Notes under the pieces: generated by a model
Seen by the model: only the letters and a program-made list of their open reading frames with translations
What the model was told of the DNA's origin: nothing
Database searches by the model: none
Shown: positions 1 to 9,044 of the stretch, piece after piece
Numbering within the stretch: position 1 is the first letter of the stretch
Layout of the letters: every line of letters begins with the position of its first letter
Program-made: the position numbers and the translations under genes
Source of the DNA: Bacteroidota bacterium
GTDB taxonomy: Bacteria > Bacteroidota > Ignavibacteria > Ignavibacteriales > Melioribacteraceae
Direction: 5' to 3'
NCBI GenBank assembly: GCA_023447335.1
Contig: JAEXOD010000201.1
Span: 1-64,000 of the forward strand
DNA length: 64,000 nt

Positions 1-1101
1 ATATGGTTTTGGTCAGGCATTAAACATGTTGCTCACGCTGATGTGAAAAAACCAACAAAACCTGAAGATATGCCAATCAGCAAAATTTTATTTACAATTT
101 TTGTTCCTGCCGGAATTTTTGGGATGATCGGATGGTTTATTCCACAAATTTTATTCGGTCAAGCCTTAATCGGTTCACATTCAACAGATGCATTTTTATT
201 TGCTTCAATTCCAGTAGTATACTTCTATGCATCTTTGTGGAAAAAAGCTAAATCAAAAGAAGATAAAGATTCAATTGGTGCCTTACTTGCCGTTTTTAGC
301 GTTGTAATAATATTTTGGGCAATCTTTCATCAAAACGGATCAGCATTAACGTTATGGGCTAAAAGTTATACAGATAGGCAATTGCCAAAAAGTGTTGAAA
401 GTATAGCAGAGGTTTTCAAGTTTACAGAAACAGTAAAACCTGATACAATGGTTGTAGTAAAAAAAGATGCACACGGAGCTCCCATTTTGGATGCTAACGG
501 TAAAGAAATCTCTGAAATAAATGTTAACCCCTATTATCAAAATCTACCAAAAAATGAGTGGACCCCGAAAGGCGGAAGTTTGAAACTTATTTCTACCGAA
601 ATATTTCAATCGGTTAATCCGTTTTTTGTAGTTGTACTTACTCCTTTGGTTGTTGGCTTTTTCGGAATGTTGAGAAGAAGAGGAAAAGAACCTTCTACAC
701 CTGCTAAAATCGGTTTAGGAATGCTTATAACTGCCCTATCCACTACTGTAATGATGTTAGCAGTTATTACATCAAATAACGGTGAAGTAAAAAGTAGCGC
801 CCTATATTTGATTGTATCATACGGTGTAATAACTTTCGGTGAACTTTGTTTAAGCCCCATGGGTTTAGCCTTAGTATCAAAATTAAGCCCTCCTCGTTTA
901 ACATCTTTAATGATGGGCGGTTGGTTCTTATCAACGTCAATAGGCAATAAACTATCCGGAGTTTTATCAGGATTAATGGTAAGTATAGATAATAAATTAT
1001 ACTTTTTCTTAATAAACTTTTTTGGCGCATTATTAGGAGCGCTATTAATTTTTGTTATGTTGAGATGGTTAAAAAGAGTTTTAGATCAATACACTAAATA
1101 A
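1..1101 (+). CDS. POT/PTR-family peptide:H+ symporter, 5' end cut by window
   Basis: The reading frame is open from base 1, so this is the C-terminal part (about 366 codons) of a gene starting outside the window. The GTG at 43 is only an internal valine codon. Several hydrophobic segments are visible. Around residues 265-305 of the fragment a GELCLSPMGLALVSKLSP segment is followed by MMGGWFLSTSIGN, which matches the late-helix signature of proton-coupled oligopeptide transporters (DtpA/YdgR group). A soluble stretch between helices (about 115-175) holds a charged, valine-rich loop. The protein would import di- and tripeptides across the inner membrane. The N-terminal half with the ExxER motif is not visible. 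Family assignment is fairly sure; the substrate is inferred. Confidence 0.85.
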   Translation: MWFWSGIKHVAHADVKKPTKPEDMPISKILFTIFVPAGIFGMIGWFIPQILFGQALIGSHSTDAFLFASIPVVYFYASLWKKAKSKEDKDSIGALLAVFSVVIIFWAIFHQNGSALTLWAKSYTDRQLPKSVESIAEVFKFTETVKPDTMVVVKKDAHGAPILDANGKEISEINVNPYYQNLPKNEWTPKGGSLKLISTEIFQSVNPFFVVVLTPLVVGFFGMLRRRGKEPSTPAKIGLGMLITALSTTVMMLAVITSNNGEVKSSALYLIVSYGVITFGELCLSPMGLALVSKLSPPRLTSLMMGGWFLSTSIGNKLSGVLSGLMVSIDNKLYFFLINFFGALLGALLIFVMLRWLKRVLDQYTK

Positions 1102-1111
1102 AGGATTTTAA

Positions 1112-2374
1112 ATGGTAGATTCAATCTGCATTTTTGAAGGTATCAATTATAAACGATTACTTCCTTTAGTTTATACTCGACCTGAATATGACCTTAGGTG
1201 TGGTATTTTAACTTTAAGAGAAAAAATTATTGATAGTTTTCCGAATGTACCCTATAGTTTACATTGTAGAGGATATTTGGTTGAAACTATGAAAGAGAAT
1301 AATCCGGGCATTCCAATTAATGAAATTATCGGAAATTCTTGTCTATTTGTTAATGGAAGAGTTTTAGCGGATACTAGCTTTTCAAAAAAAATAAACCTTG
1401 ACGGTGATGATATTCTTTATATTAACGCTGACCAAATTGTTGCAGCCAGGGTTAGCGGTTCAAAATTAGATATTTTAAAAAATGCATTGAATGATCTTTT
1501 TACACTTTCTGATTTTTCTGATTTATTTAGAGAAGAAGTTGATATTAAATTGATTAGTTACCCATGGGATATTATAAACTACAATGGTAAAGCAATAATT
1601 GATGACTTTTATCGTTTGACAAACAACAAGCCTTCAAATTTAAACGGTACGATTTACCCGGGAGCATATTTACTTAATTCTGAAAACATATATATTGAAG
1701 AAGGGGCAAAAATAAAGCCCGGAGCTGTTTTGGATGCAGAAGCCGGACCTATTTATATTGGGAAAGATGCCGTGGTTTATCCAAATGCCTTTATTTTAGG
1801 TCCATGTTCAATAGGTAGTAAAACTTTGGTCAAAGCCGGAGCTCGTATTTATGAAGATACAAGTATCGGTGAAGTATGTAAAGTAGGAGGCGAAGTTGAA
1901 TCTTCAATCATTCATTCATTTAGCAATAAACAGCACGATGGTTTTTTAGGACACTCCTATTTAGGAATGTGGGTAAATTTAGGAGCCGACACAAACAATA
2001 GTGATTTAAAAAATAACTACGGTAGTGTTAAGGTTGTTATCAATGATGAACAAATTGATTCCGGTTCACAGTTTATGGGATTAACAATGGGTGATCATGC
2101 TAAAACAGCTATTAATACTATGTTTAACACAGGTACAGTTGTCGGTGTTGCGTGTAACGTATTTGGTGGCGGATTTCCTCCCAAATATATTCCGTCATTT
2201 ACCTGGGGCGGTCCGGAAGCAATAACAACTTATGCTATGGAAAGAAGTATAGAAGTAGCTAAAAGAGCCATGGCAAGAAGAAATATGCACTTAAGTGATG
2301 CGACTGAGAGATTATTGAAGAAAATTTTTGATTTGACTCGCGATGAAAGAAGAAAACGTGGTATGCCAAACTAA
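1112..2374 (+). CDS. GlmU-like putative sugar-1-phosphate nucleotidyltransferase/acyltransferase
   Basis: The 420-residue protein begins with a short nucleotidyltransferase-like domain. Its RLLPLVYTRPEYDLRCGI segment near residue 14 is the usual N-terminus of the Bacteroidota-type alternative GlmU family. From about residue 175 to 370 it has imperfect hexapeptide repeats of a left-handed beta helix (for example IYIGKDAVVYPNAFILGP). The expected role is making UDP-GlcNAc or a related nucleotide sugar for cell wall or surface glycan. It starts ten bases after the transporter stop behind AAGGA and precedes nagB by 27 bases, so both amino-sugar genes are probably co-transcribed. The exact substrate cannot be read from sequence. 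Confidence 0.8.
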   Translation: MVDSICIFEGINYKRLLPLVYTRPEYDLRCGILTLREKIIDSFPNVPYSLHCRGYLVETMKENNPGIPINEIIGNSCLFVNGRVLADTSFSKKINLDGDDILYINADQIVAARVSGSKLDILKNALNDLFTLSDFSDLFREEVDIKLISYPWDIINYNGKAIIDDFYRLTNNKPSNLNGTIYPGAYLLNSENIYIEEGAKIKPGAVLDAEAGPIYIGKDAVVYPNAFILGPCSIGSKTLVKAGARIYEDTSIGEVCKVGGEVESSIIHSFSNKQHDGFLGHSYLGMWVNLGADTNNSDLKNNYGSVKVVINDEQIDSGSQFMGLTMGDHAKTAINTMFNTGTVVGVACNVFGGGFPPKYIPSFTWGGPEAITTYAMERSIEVAKRAMARRNMHLSDATERLLKKIFDLTRDERRKRGMPN

Positions 2375-2401
2375 TTTAACACTAATTTTATAGAGGTTTT
2401 T

Positions 2402-3208
2402 ATGCGACTAATAATTCAACCGGATTACGATAAGGTTTCGTTGTGGGCTGCAAGATATGTTGCAAAAAGAATTAATGAATTCGATCCTTCACCAAAAAAA
2501 CCATTTAAACTTGGATTACCTACCGGTTCAAGTCCATTGGGGTTATATAAAGAATTGATAAACCTATATCAAGAAGGAAAAGTTTCGTTTCAAAATGTTA
2601 TTACTTTTAATATGGATGAGTATGTTGGTTTACCAGAAGATCATCCTCAAAGCTATCACTATTTTATGTGGTCTAATTTCTTTGATTATATTGATATTCC
2701 CAAAAAGAATGTAAATATATTGAACGGCAATGCAAAGGATTTGCATAAAGAATGTGAAGATTATGAAAAAAAGATAAAAAAACTTGGTGGTATAAATTTA
2801 TTCTTGGGTGGAATTGGACCTGACGGTCATATTGCTTTTAACGAACCCGGATCATCATTAGGTTCTTTAACAAGAGTAAAAACTTTAACAATGGACACAA
2901 TTATTGCTAATTCGAGATTTTTTAATAATGATATTAATGCAGTACCCAGAACAGCTTTGACCGTAGGTGTAAAAACAGTGCTTGATAGCGAAGAAATTGT
3001 CGTAATAATTTCCGGACACTCTAAAGCCCGTGCACTAGCGAAAGTAGTTGAAGAAGGTGTGAATCATATGTGGACGGTTAGTGCTTTACAATTGCATCCT
3101 AAAAGCATTATTATTTGTGATGACCCTTCAACATTTGAATTAAAAGTTGGGACTGTAAATTATTTTAAAGATATCGAAGCTCACAATTTAGATCCAAATT
3201 TTCTTTAA
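2402..3208 (+). CDS. nagB: Glucosamine-6-phosphate deaminase/isomerase
   Basis: This 268-residue protein matches the usual length and motifs of Nag[14 protein letters not shown] near residue 38 binds the sugar phosphate, FNMDEYVGL near 74 carries the catalytic aspartate, and [17 protein letters not shown] near 135 carries the active-site His and Asp/Glu residues. It converts glucosamine-6-phosphate to fructose-6-phosphate and ammonia in the cytoplasm. It follows the GlmU-like gene, which draws on the same hexosamine pool from the opposite direction. A hairpin follows the stop codon. Assignment is confident. Confidence 0.95.
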   Translation: MRLIIQPDYDKVSLWAARYVAKRINEFDPSPKKPFKLGLPTGSSPLGLYKELINLYQEGKVSFQNVITFNMDEYVGLPEDHPQSYHYFMWSNFFDYIDIPKKNVNILNGNAKDLHKECEDYEKKIKKLGGINLFLGGIGPDGHIAFNEPGSSLGSLTRVKTLTMDTIIANSRFFNNDINAVPRTALTVGVKTVLDSEEIVVIISGHSKARALAKVVEEGVNHMWTVSALQLHPKSIIICDDPSTFELKVGTVNYFKDIEAHNLDPNFL

Positions 3209-3214
3209 TACAAT

Positions 3215-3243
3215 AGGTTGTATTGATTAATTCGATACAACCT
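3215..3243 (+). terminator. Hairpin after nagB
   Basis: A perfect 9-bp inverted repeat (AGGTTGTAT / ATACAACCT) with an 11-base loop sits directly after the nagB stop. The run of T after it is short and interrupted (CCAAATTTTAT), so it may be a weak terminator or an mRNA 3'-end stabiliser, not a full stop. Confidence 0.5.
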
Positions 3244-3254
3244 CCAAATTTTAT

Positions 3255-4856
3255 ATGTTTAATAATTACTTATATTTAACTCGTCATGCAAAAGAGATTG
3301 CAAGTGCTTTAATTGGATTTAATGCTTTTGAAGCATATACTCAAGAAAAAGATCAAATATTATTTCGCATAAACGGAGATTATCAATTTCCTGATAGGCA
3401 TCTTCTTTTTTCAACTAGAGCAAATTCACCGTTCTTTTATTTAAAAGATGAACATAAAAAAGCAAAAAAAAATGTCATCAATTTTTTTCACCAATTTTTG
3501 CCTGCAAAAATTTTAGCTGTTCAATTTTGTAAATCCGATAGAGTATTAAAAATAACCTTATCTAGTTGTTTATTATACTTTTACTATTCAGGTCCGAATT
3601 CCAATATAATAATGTGGAATAATAATACAATTGAAAGTTTTAAGAAAGCAACCGATGATTATCTAAACAAAAAAGTACTTGAATTTAACAACCTGGAATT
3701 TTATAATTCATCTGACTTGCTTATAATCGAAAGGCAAAAAGAGTTTTATGAAAATCGCACTTTTAAAATGATCGCTGAATTAGTTTGTAGTAACGAGAAT
3801 TATTCTTTCGAAATAAAAGAAAAAATGATTAATGATATTCAAAATAGAGATATTGAAGTATTTTTCGATAATTCAATAAATAAAGTTTCATTTATACCAA
3901 TAAACTATTTTTTTAATTCTAATAAATGTTTCCAAAAATCTTTTACTCGCGTTAATGAAGCAATCATATATTTTCTTAGTTTAAGTTTTAGAACTAAAAG
4001 GAATTACGAATTAAAACAAAAAATAAATAAATATTTTGAAAGAGAACTTGAAAAATTAAGTGAAAAATTGAATAATTTGAATAGAAGAATAGTTGAAGGG
4101 AACAAAGAAGATTTATATAGATATTACGGTAATCTTTTATTAACGAACTTATATAATTACAAAATAATTGATGATGAAACTATTTCTGTTTTTTGCTATG
4201 AAACAAATAAATATGTAAACATAAAAATTAAAAAAGATATCGAGCTTAAAAAAAATATAGACTATTTTTTTGAAAAAGCCTCAAATGAAAAAACTAGTTA
4301 CCAAAAATCAATTGAGCTGTTCTCACTAACAAAAAAAGAATATGAGCGCTTTTTAAATTATAAGAATTATGATCTGGATAATAAGACTTTTGAAGAACTT
4401 GACCAAATTATTAAAATTAACAAGATTGATATGAATAAAAATAAAGAAAAAGATAATGATGATAAATTTAATTTTCGAGTTTATTTAATTGAAGGTAAAT
4501 ATAAACTATTCGTTGGTAGGGATAGTAATAACAACGATATTTTAACAACAAGATTTGCAAAACAGAATGATTTTTGGTTTCATGTTCGGGGAACTTCTGG
4601 ATCACATGCAGTATTAAGGGTTGAGAACACAAAAGAGCCAATTCCCAAGAATGTACTAAAAATAGCTGCTTCAATTACTGCATTTCATAGTAAAGCAAAA
4701 ACAGCGGGTATAGTTCCTGTTGTATACACATTAAAAAAGTATGTGGTTAAAAAGAAAGGGATGAACGCTGGGCAAGTTGCTTTATTAAAGGAAGACGTCT
4801 TACTTGTTAAACCGGAAATTCCTAATAATTGTGAATATTTATCTGATACCGAATAA
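3255..4856 (+). CDS. NFACT-family protein, RqcH/FbpA-like ribosome quality-control factor
   Basis: The 533-residue protein has the NFACT layout: an N-terminal NFACT-N region (1-180), a long charged helical middle (about 255-400), and a C-terminal NFACT-R region (about 400-510). That last region contains RFAKQNDFWFHVRGTSGSHAV, TAAFHSKAK-like and YTLKKYVVKKKGMNAGQV segments. An Asp-Arg pair at residues 95-96 (KSDRVLK) lies where RqcH proteins have the DR motif needed for adding C-terminal alanine tails on stalled 60S-like (50S) subunits. The protein is therefore more likely a functional Rqc factor than an adhesin, despite the older name 'fibronectin-binding protein'. It stands alone between nagB and the rhodanese gene. 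Confidence 0.85.
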   Translation: MFNNYLYLTRHAKEIASALIGFNAFEAYTQEKDQILFRINGDYQFPDRHLLFSTRANSPFFYLKDEHKKAKKNVINFFHQFLPAKILAVQFCKSDRVLKITLSSCLLYFYYSGPNSNIIMWNNNTIESFKKATDDYLNKKVLEFNNLEFYNSSDLLIIERQKEFYENRTFKMIAELVCSNENYSFEIKEKMINDIQNRDIEVFFDNSINKVSFIPINYFFNSNKCFQKSFTRVNEAIIYFLSLSFRTKRNYELKQKINKYFERELEKLSEKLNNLNRRIVEGNKEDLYRYYGNLLLTNLYNYKIIDDETISVFCYETNKYVNIKIKKDIELKKNIDYFFEKASNEKTSYQKSIELFSLTKKEYERFLNYKNYDLDNKTFEELDQIIKINKIDMNKNKEKDNDDKFNFRVYLIEGKYKLFVGRDSNNNDILTTRFAKQNDFWFHVRGTSGSHAVLRVENTKEPIPKNVLKIAASITAFHSKAKTAGIVPVVYTLKKYVVKKKGMNAGQVALLKEDVLLVKPEIPNNCEYLSDTE

Positions 4857-4914
4857 TCTTGTAACTTAATTGATAAATTGTTATTTTTCGGCACAAATTT
4901 TAATAATTACCTAA

Positions 4915-5397
4915 ATGAAAATTAATTATAAAAGACTCGGATTAATTATACTTGTTTCATTATTAAGCGGATTAGTGTTTAATTTATATAAAAATCAGCT
5001 TTTGTTTAATTTTGGAAATACTAAGAATGAAAACAAGTTAAATAATGTGAATTTTGAAAAAAGCAAAGTTATACGATTAATAAATTCATCTGAAGCAAAA
5101 GATTTTTTCAATCAAAATAACGCTATATTCATTGATGCTCGAGACGCATGGGAGTATTCAGATTCTCACATATTAAATTCGATTAATATACCCGAATACA
5201 ATTTTAATCCCAATAATCCAATTTTAATTGCTTTAAATAAAGAAAGTATCTACATAACTTACTGCAGTGCTACGGATTGCGATTTGAGTAGACGATTAGC
5301 TACAAAATTAAAAACAATTGGGTTTAAAAATGTGTTTGTTTACTCAGAAGGTTTTGAGAAATGGATTGAACTTAGATATCCGATTTTTAGGAAATAA
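4915..5397 (+). CDS. Membrane-anchored rhodanese-domain protein
   Basis: The 160-residue protein has an N-terminal transmembrane segment (about 6-27) and a rhodanese fold. FIDARDAWEYSDSHI near residue 73 is the CH2A-like motif, and the active-site loop is YCSATDCDLSRRLA near 122, with a candidate catalytic cysteine in CSATDC. It would handle sulfane sulfur or act as a redox or sulfur carrier at the membrane. The MauE/DoxX-like gene begins two bases after its stop, so the two probably form a functional membrane redox/sulfur pair. The substrate is unknown. Confidence 0.85.
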   Translation: MKINYKRLGLIILVSLLSGLVFNLYKNQLLFNFGNTKNENKLNNVNFEKSKVIRLINSSEAKDFFNQNNAIFIDARDAWEYSDSHILNSINIPEYNFNPNNPILIALNKESIYITYCSATDCDLSRRLATKLKTIGFKNVFVYSEGFEKWIELRYPIFRK

Positions 5398-5399
5398 TA

Positions 5400-5834
5400 A
5401 TGAAATTATTAACCAATAAATATTTTTTATCTATATTACGATTTATTTTGGGAAGTGTTTTTATTTTCGCCGGAATTGAAAAAATAGCTTCTCCAAATGC
5501 TTTCTTTTCTGCAATTATGAATTATCAAATTTTTGGAGAGTATCTATCAAACATAATTGCATTATTTTTACCATGGCTTGAATTGTATGTTGGTGTTCTA
5601 ATAATTTTTAACATCTTTTTGAGAGAAAACTTAAGTATTTATATAGTTCTATTAGTTGTATTCAATTTTTTAGTATTAAGTGCAATGATACGGGGACTAA
5701 ATATAGACTGTGGATGTTTTGGAGAGGGTGGCAGTATGAAAGTTGGATTTGAAAAGCTTGCCGAAAATTTTGGACTTTTGTTTATTGCGATTTATTTACT
5801 TTTAAATGATAAGAATAACCCCCTAAATGAATAA
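5400..5834 (+). CDS. MauE/DoxX-like redox-associated membrane protein
   Basis: The 144-residue protein has about four transmembrane helices. The first holds RFILGSVFIFAGIEKI, and a later loop holds NIDCGCFGEGG, the paired cysteine motif typical of MauE/DoxX-type proteins paired with thiol-disulfide chemistry. It begins two bases after the rhodanese gene and its end overlaps the next glycosyltransferase start by eight bases. By analogy it passes electrons or helps form disulfides at the inner membrane together with the rhodanese. The partner relation is inferred from gene order. Confidence 0.75.
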   Translation: MKLLTNKYFLSILRFILGSVFIFAGIEKIASPNAFFSAIMNYQIFGEYLSNIIALFLPWLELYVGVLIIFNIFLRENLSIYIVLLVVFNFLVLSAMIRGLNIDCGCFGEGGSMKVGFEKLAENFGLLFIAIYLLLNDKNNPLNE

Positions 5835-6870
5835 GATTGATTTTAATAAAATTGAAAAAATACTGCTAATTAAGTTGCGCGGTATCGGAGATGTTGTTTT
5901 AACTACAATAGTATTAGATAACATAAAATCTTTTTTGCCGAATGCAAAAGTTGATTTTTTAACTGATTTTCCAAGCGTTCCCATTTTAAGTCCGTTATCT
6001 CAACTTAATAAAGTTATTCCTTTTGATAGAAAAAGTATAATTAATAGAATAAAACTTTTTTTTGAAATAAGAAAAAACAATTATGACTTAGTTTTAGATT
6101 TTTTTTCAAATCCTGTAAGTGCACAAATTACATATTTTAGTAATGCAAGATTTAGAGCCGGATTTCCTTATAAAGGCAGAGCTTATGCCTATAATATATA
6201 TGGTCCTTATGAAAGAGGAAAAATTCATGCAGCAGACTTACATATCGAACTTTTAAGAGATTGTGGATTTCCAATTACTAGTAAAAACTTACATCTGGGA
6301 ATCGATGAAAATAATATGAAGTATGCAAAAAATTTTTTTGAGGATAATTTCACCAAATCTGATATTGTTTTTTGTATCATTCCCGGCGGAGGTTGGCAAT
6401 CAAAAAAATGCGACCCAATTAAATTTGCAGAAATTGCGGACGAGATATTACGAATTTACAACAGAACTAAAATATTATTGTTGTGGGGTCCGGGTGATAA
6501 GAATGAAGCGGAATTAATTAAAAAATATATGAAAAAAGAAGCTATATTAGCTCCTAATACTTCATTAGGAGAAATGGCAGCTATAATTAAAAGATGTAGT
6601 CTTGTTATTGCTAATGATAGTGGTCCAATGCATATTTCTGCCGCTTTAAGAATTCCGACTTTATCAATTAACGGACCTACTGACCCAAGATTACAGGGTC
6701 CATACGGTGAAAACAATGCATGGGTTAGAAATGAAGAATTAGGTTGTATCGGGTGTAACCTTTTGCAGTGTCCTAAGCAACACCAATGCTTTATTGATTT
6801 GCCGGTAACTAAAATAATTCAAAAAATTGACATGCTAATTTTAAAAAACAATATCACCATCAATGCTTAA
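5827..6870 (+). CDS. Glycosyltransferase family 9 (heptosyltransferase-like)
   Basis: The 347-residue protein carries the GT9 signature at the N-terminus (ILLIKLRGIGDVVLTT near residue 12) and a second nucleotide-sugar site (IIPGGGWQSKKCDP and later VIANDSGPMHISAALRIPT). The C-terminus carries a cysteine cluster, CIGCNLLQCPKQHQCF, with C-x2-C-x4-C-x5-C spacing that recurs in many GT9 proteins and may bind metal. It is the first of three adjacent GT9 genes with overlapping ends. The products should add sugars to an outer-membrane lipopolysaccharide core or related glycolipid on the cytoplasmic face. Donor and acceptor are unknown. Confidence 0.88.
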   Translation: MNKIDFNKIEKILLIKLRGIGDVVLTTIVLDNIKSFLPNAKVDFLTDFPSVPILSPLSQLNKVIPFDRKSIINRIKLFFEIRKNNYDLVLDFFSNPVSAQITYFSNARFRAGFPYKGRAYAYNIYGPYERGKIHAADLHIELLRDCGFPITSKNLHLGIDENNMKYAKNFFEDNFTKSDIVFCIIPGGGWQSKKCDPIKFAEIADEILRIYNRTKILLLWGPGDKNEAELIKKYMKKEAILAPNTSLGEMAAIIKRCSLVIANDSGPMHISAALRIPTLSINGPTDPRLQGPYGENNAWVRNEELGCIGCNLLQCPKQHQCFIDLPVTKIIQKIDMLILKNNITINA

Positions 6871-7945
6871 ACAGTTTGAAATTTATCTTAAGAAAACGAT
6901 ATTAACTTTATTTTTAAAGTATTACCGTAACCATAAAACCATTTCGGAAATTATAGACTTTAAAGGGAAGAAAGTCTTATTCATCAGATTAAATAGAATT
7001 GGAGATGCACTTGTTACAACTCCCCTTTTACATTTATTGAAATCAAAATTAGAAATTAAAATACATGTTTTAGCAGATAAAAAAAATTACTTTGTATTTT
7101 CAGGACAAAGTTACATTGATAAAACAATAATTTTTAAAAAAGGTGTAAAAGGATACTTAGAATTCAGAAAAAATATCTTATTGGAAAAATATGATATTAT
7201 TGTTGATTTACACGACGATACTTCTGCAACAGTAAGCTTTTTATTAAGCATGGTTTCAAATTCTCAAGTTTTCGGATTAAAAAAGAAAAATTTAAATCTT
7301 TATACTAATACAATCGAACGTGCAGATAGTTCGAAAACTCATGTTGTAGAAAGAATTTCAGATATTGCTAAACTCTTTAAGTTAAATATTGATGTTAATG
7401 AATTAAATATTGTATACGAATATACAAAAGATGATATTGAAAATGTTAACGAATTTTTAGCTCAGGCATATAAACAGAGTAAACCGCTTGTCGGAATAAA
7501 CATCATTGCAGGTAATAAATCACGATTTTGGGGAATCAATAGATATAACACTTTGATTGAATTACTTAAAAAATATAACGTAAATATAATTATAATAACA
7601 ACTCCAAAAGAAATTAAAACTGCATATGATATTACACAAGGTGAAGTTCCGATTTATTATTCTAATAAATTCACCCGTATATCTGCATTAGTTTCAAAAC
7701 TTGATTTTTTATTTACTCCGGATACTTCTATTGTACATTTAGCGTCTATCTATAAGGTTCCCGTTTTCGGATTATACGTAAAATTCAAAACAAATGATAT
7801 TATTTGGTACGCTTATAAATCGGAACACGAAGAATACATTACTGAAGAAGAAAACTTTGATAACTTAAATTTTGAATTAATCGAAAATAAATTTGTAAAA
7901 TTCTTTGAGAAAATATTAAATGGAAAAAGGAATCTATACTTGTAA
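6863..7945 (+). CDS. Glycosyltransferase family 9
   Basis: The 360-residue protein has VLFIRLNRIGDALVTTPLL near residue 40 and, near the C-terminal domain, FLFTPDTSIVHLASIYKVPVFG, the two GT9 landmarks. Unlike its two neighbours it lacks the C-terminal cysteine cluster. A 30-residue amphipathic stretch precedes the first domain. The start overlaps the preceding gene by eight bases and the end overlaps the next by 26 bases, which indicates one polycistronic unit. It probably adds a sugar in the same surface-glycolipid pathway. Family certain; specificity unknown. Confidence 0.85.
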   Translation: MLKQFEIYLKKTILTLFLKYYRNHKTISEIIDFKGKKVLFIRLNRIGDALVTTPLLHLLKSKLEIKIHVLADKKNYFVFSGQSYIDKTIIFKKGVKGYLEFRKNILLEKYDIIVDLHDDTSATVSFLLSMVSNSQVFGLKKKNLNLYTNTIERADSSKTHVVERISDIAKLFKLNIDVNELNIVYEYTKDDIENVNEFLAQAYKQSKPLVGINIIAGNKSRFWGINRYNTLIELLKKYNVNIIIITTPKEIKTAYDITQGEVPIYYSNKFTRISALVSKLDFLFTPDTSIVHLASIYKVPVFGLYVKFKTNDIIWYAYKSEHEEYITEEENFDNLNFELIENKFVKFFEKILNGKRNLYL

Positions 7946-9044
7946 AAATTTCAACGGATATAAACCATGTAGCTCCGATCATAATTGCTACACAAATGGC
8001 TGCAAAGATCACAATCCAATGGGGACTAAAATTTTAATTATAAATTTAGATGCAATGGGTGATGTTGTAATGACAACTGCTCAATTACACGGAATAAAAA
8101 GGAAATACCCAACTTCAACAATCTATTGGGTTACCTTAAAGATATCTGTTCCGATTTTACAAAATAATCCGTTCATAGATAAAGTATTTCCATACGATTT
8201 TGAAACTTTGTCTATTCTTAAATTTATTAAATTTGACGTAGCCATGAATGTCGATAAATCTTTAAGATCAGGTGCTTTACTAATGTCCGTAAATGCTGAT
8301 GAAAAATTAGGTTTTGGTTTAAACGATAATGGTAAAATCATCCCAGTTAATGTTGAGGCTGAATACAACTACTTATTGGGTATGGATGATTACCTTAAAT
8401 TCAAAGTCAATCAAAGAACCGGTCAAGATTACTTGGCTGAAACATTTAAACTTGATTATCAACATGATGAATATGTTTTTAATTTTACAAAGGAAGAAGA
8501 AATTTTTGTACAGAACTATAAGAATGAGATAAATATTTTATCCGAAGATAAAATAATCGGTTTTAATACGGGATGTTCCAATCTTTTTCCAAATAAAAAA
8601 ATGACGGTTAATCAACACATTAAATTAATTGAAATGTTTTTAACTTTCAACAAATATAAAATAATGTTATTAGGAGGACCGGAGGACACCGAAAGAAATA
8701 ATGAGATAGCAGCCCGATTCGGAGCAGATGTAATCAACACTCCAACAAATCAAGGAATTAGAAAAGGTGCATGTTATGAAAGCATTCCACAGGTTATTAT
8801 AACTGGAGACTCGTTTGGTATGCATTTAGCAATAGCATTAAAGAAATATGTTATAGCTTGGTTTGGGTTGAGCTGTTGGACTGAAATAGAACTATACGGA
8901 AGAGGAATAAAGCTCTATCCTGAAAATTTAGAATGTGCCCCTTGTTGGAAGAAGGTATGCCCAAAAAATTTGGAATGCATTGAACAAATAGATTTAAATA
9001 GAATTGTTGATGAGACAAATAAATTTTTTGAACAAAAAAAATGA
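7920..9044 (+). CDS. Glycosyltransferase family 9 with N- and C-terminal cysteine clusters
   Basis: The 374-residue protein starts with a 33-residue cysteine-rich leader (Cys8, 17, 23, 28) before the GT9 motif ILIINLDAMGDVVMTT. Later it has IIGFNTGCSNLFPNKKM and ITGDSFGMHLAIALKKYVIA, and at the C-terminus CAPCWKKVCPKNLEC with C-x2-C-x4-C-x5-C spacing. The early ATG overlaps the upstream gene by 26 bases. An alternative start at MGTKILI would remove the leader, but the leader is in frame and its four cysteines look coding. It likely acts in the same glycolipid pathway as the two genes before it. The leader may bind zinc or an Fe-S cluster; that is inference. Confidence 0.82.
   Translation: MEKGIYTCKNFNGYKPCSSDHNCYTNGCKDHNPMGTKILIINLDAMGDVVMTTAQLHGIKRKYPTSTIYWVTLKISVPILQNNPFIDKVFPYDFETLSILKFIKFDVAMNVDKSLRSGALLMSVNADEKLGFGLNDNGKIIPVNVEAEYNYLLGMDDYLKFKVNQRTGQDYLAETFKLDYQHDEYVFNFTKEEEIFVQNYKNEINILSEDKIIGFNTGCSNLFPNKKMTVNQHIKLIEMFLTFNKYKIMLLGGPEDTERNNEIAARFGADVINTPTNQGIRKGACYESIPQVIITGDSFGMHLAIALKKYVIAWFGLSCWTEIELYGRGIKLYPENLECAPCWKKVCPKNLECIEQIDLNRIVDETNKFFEQKK

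Noticed and set aside
606..947. Long antisense ORF on the minus strand inside the transporter gene
   Set aside because: It is a shadow of the POT transporter frame, with no recognisable domain and no ribosome-binding site.
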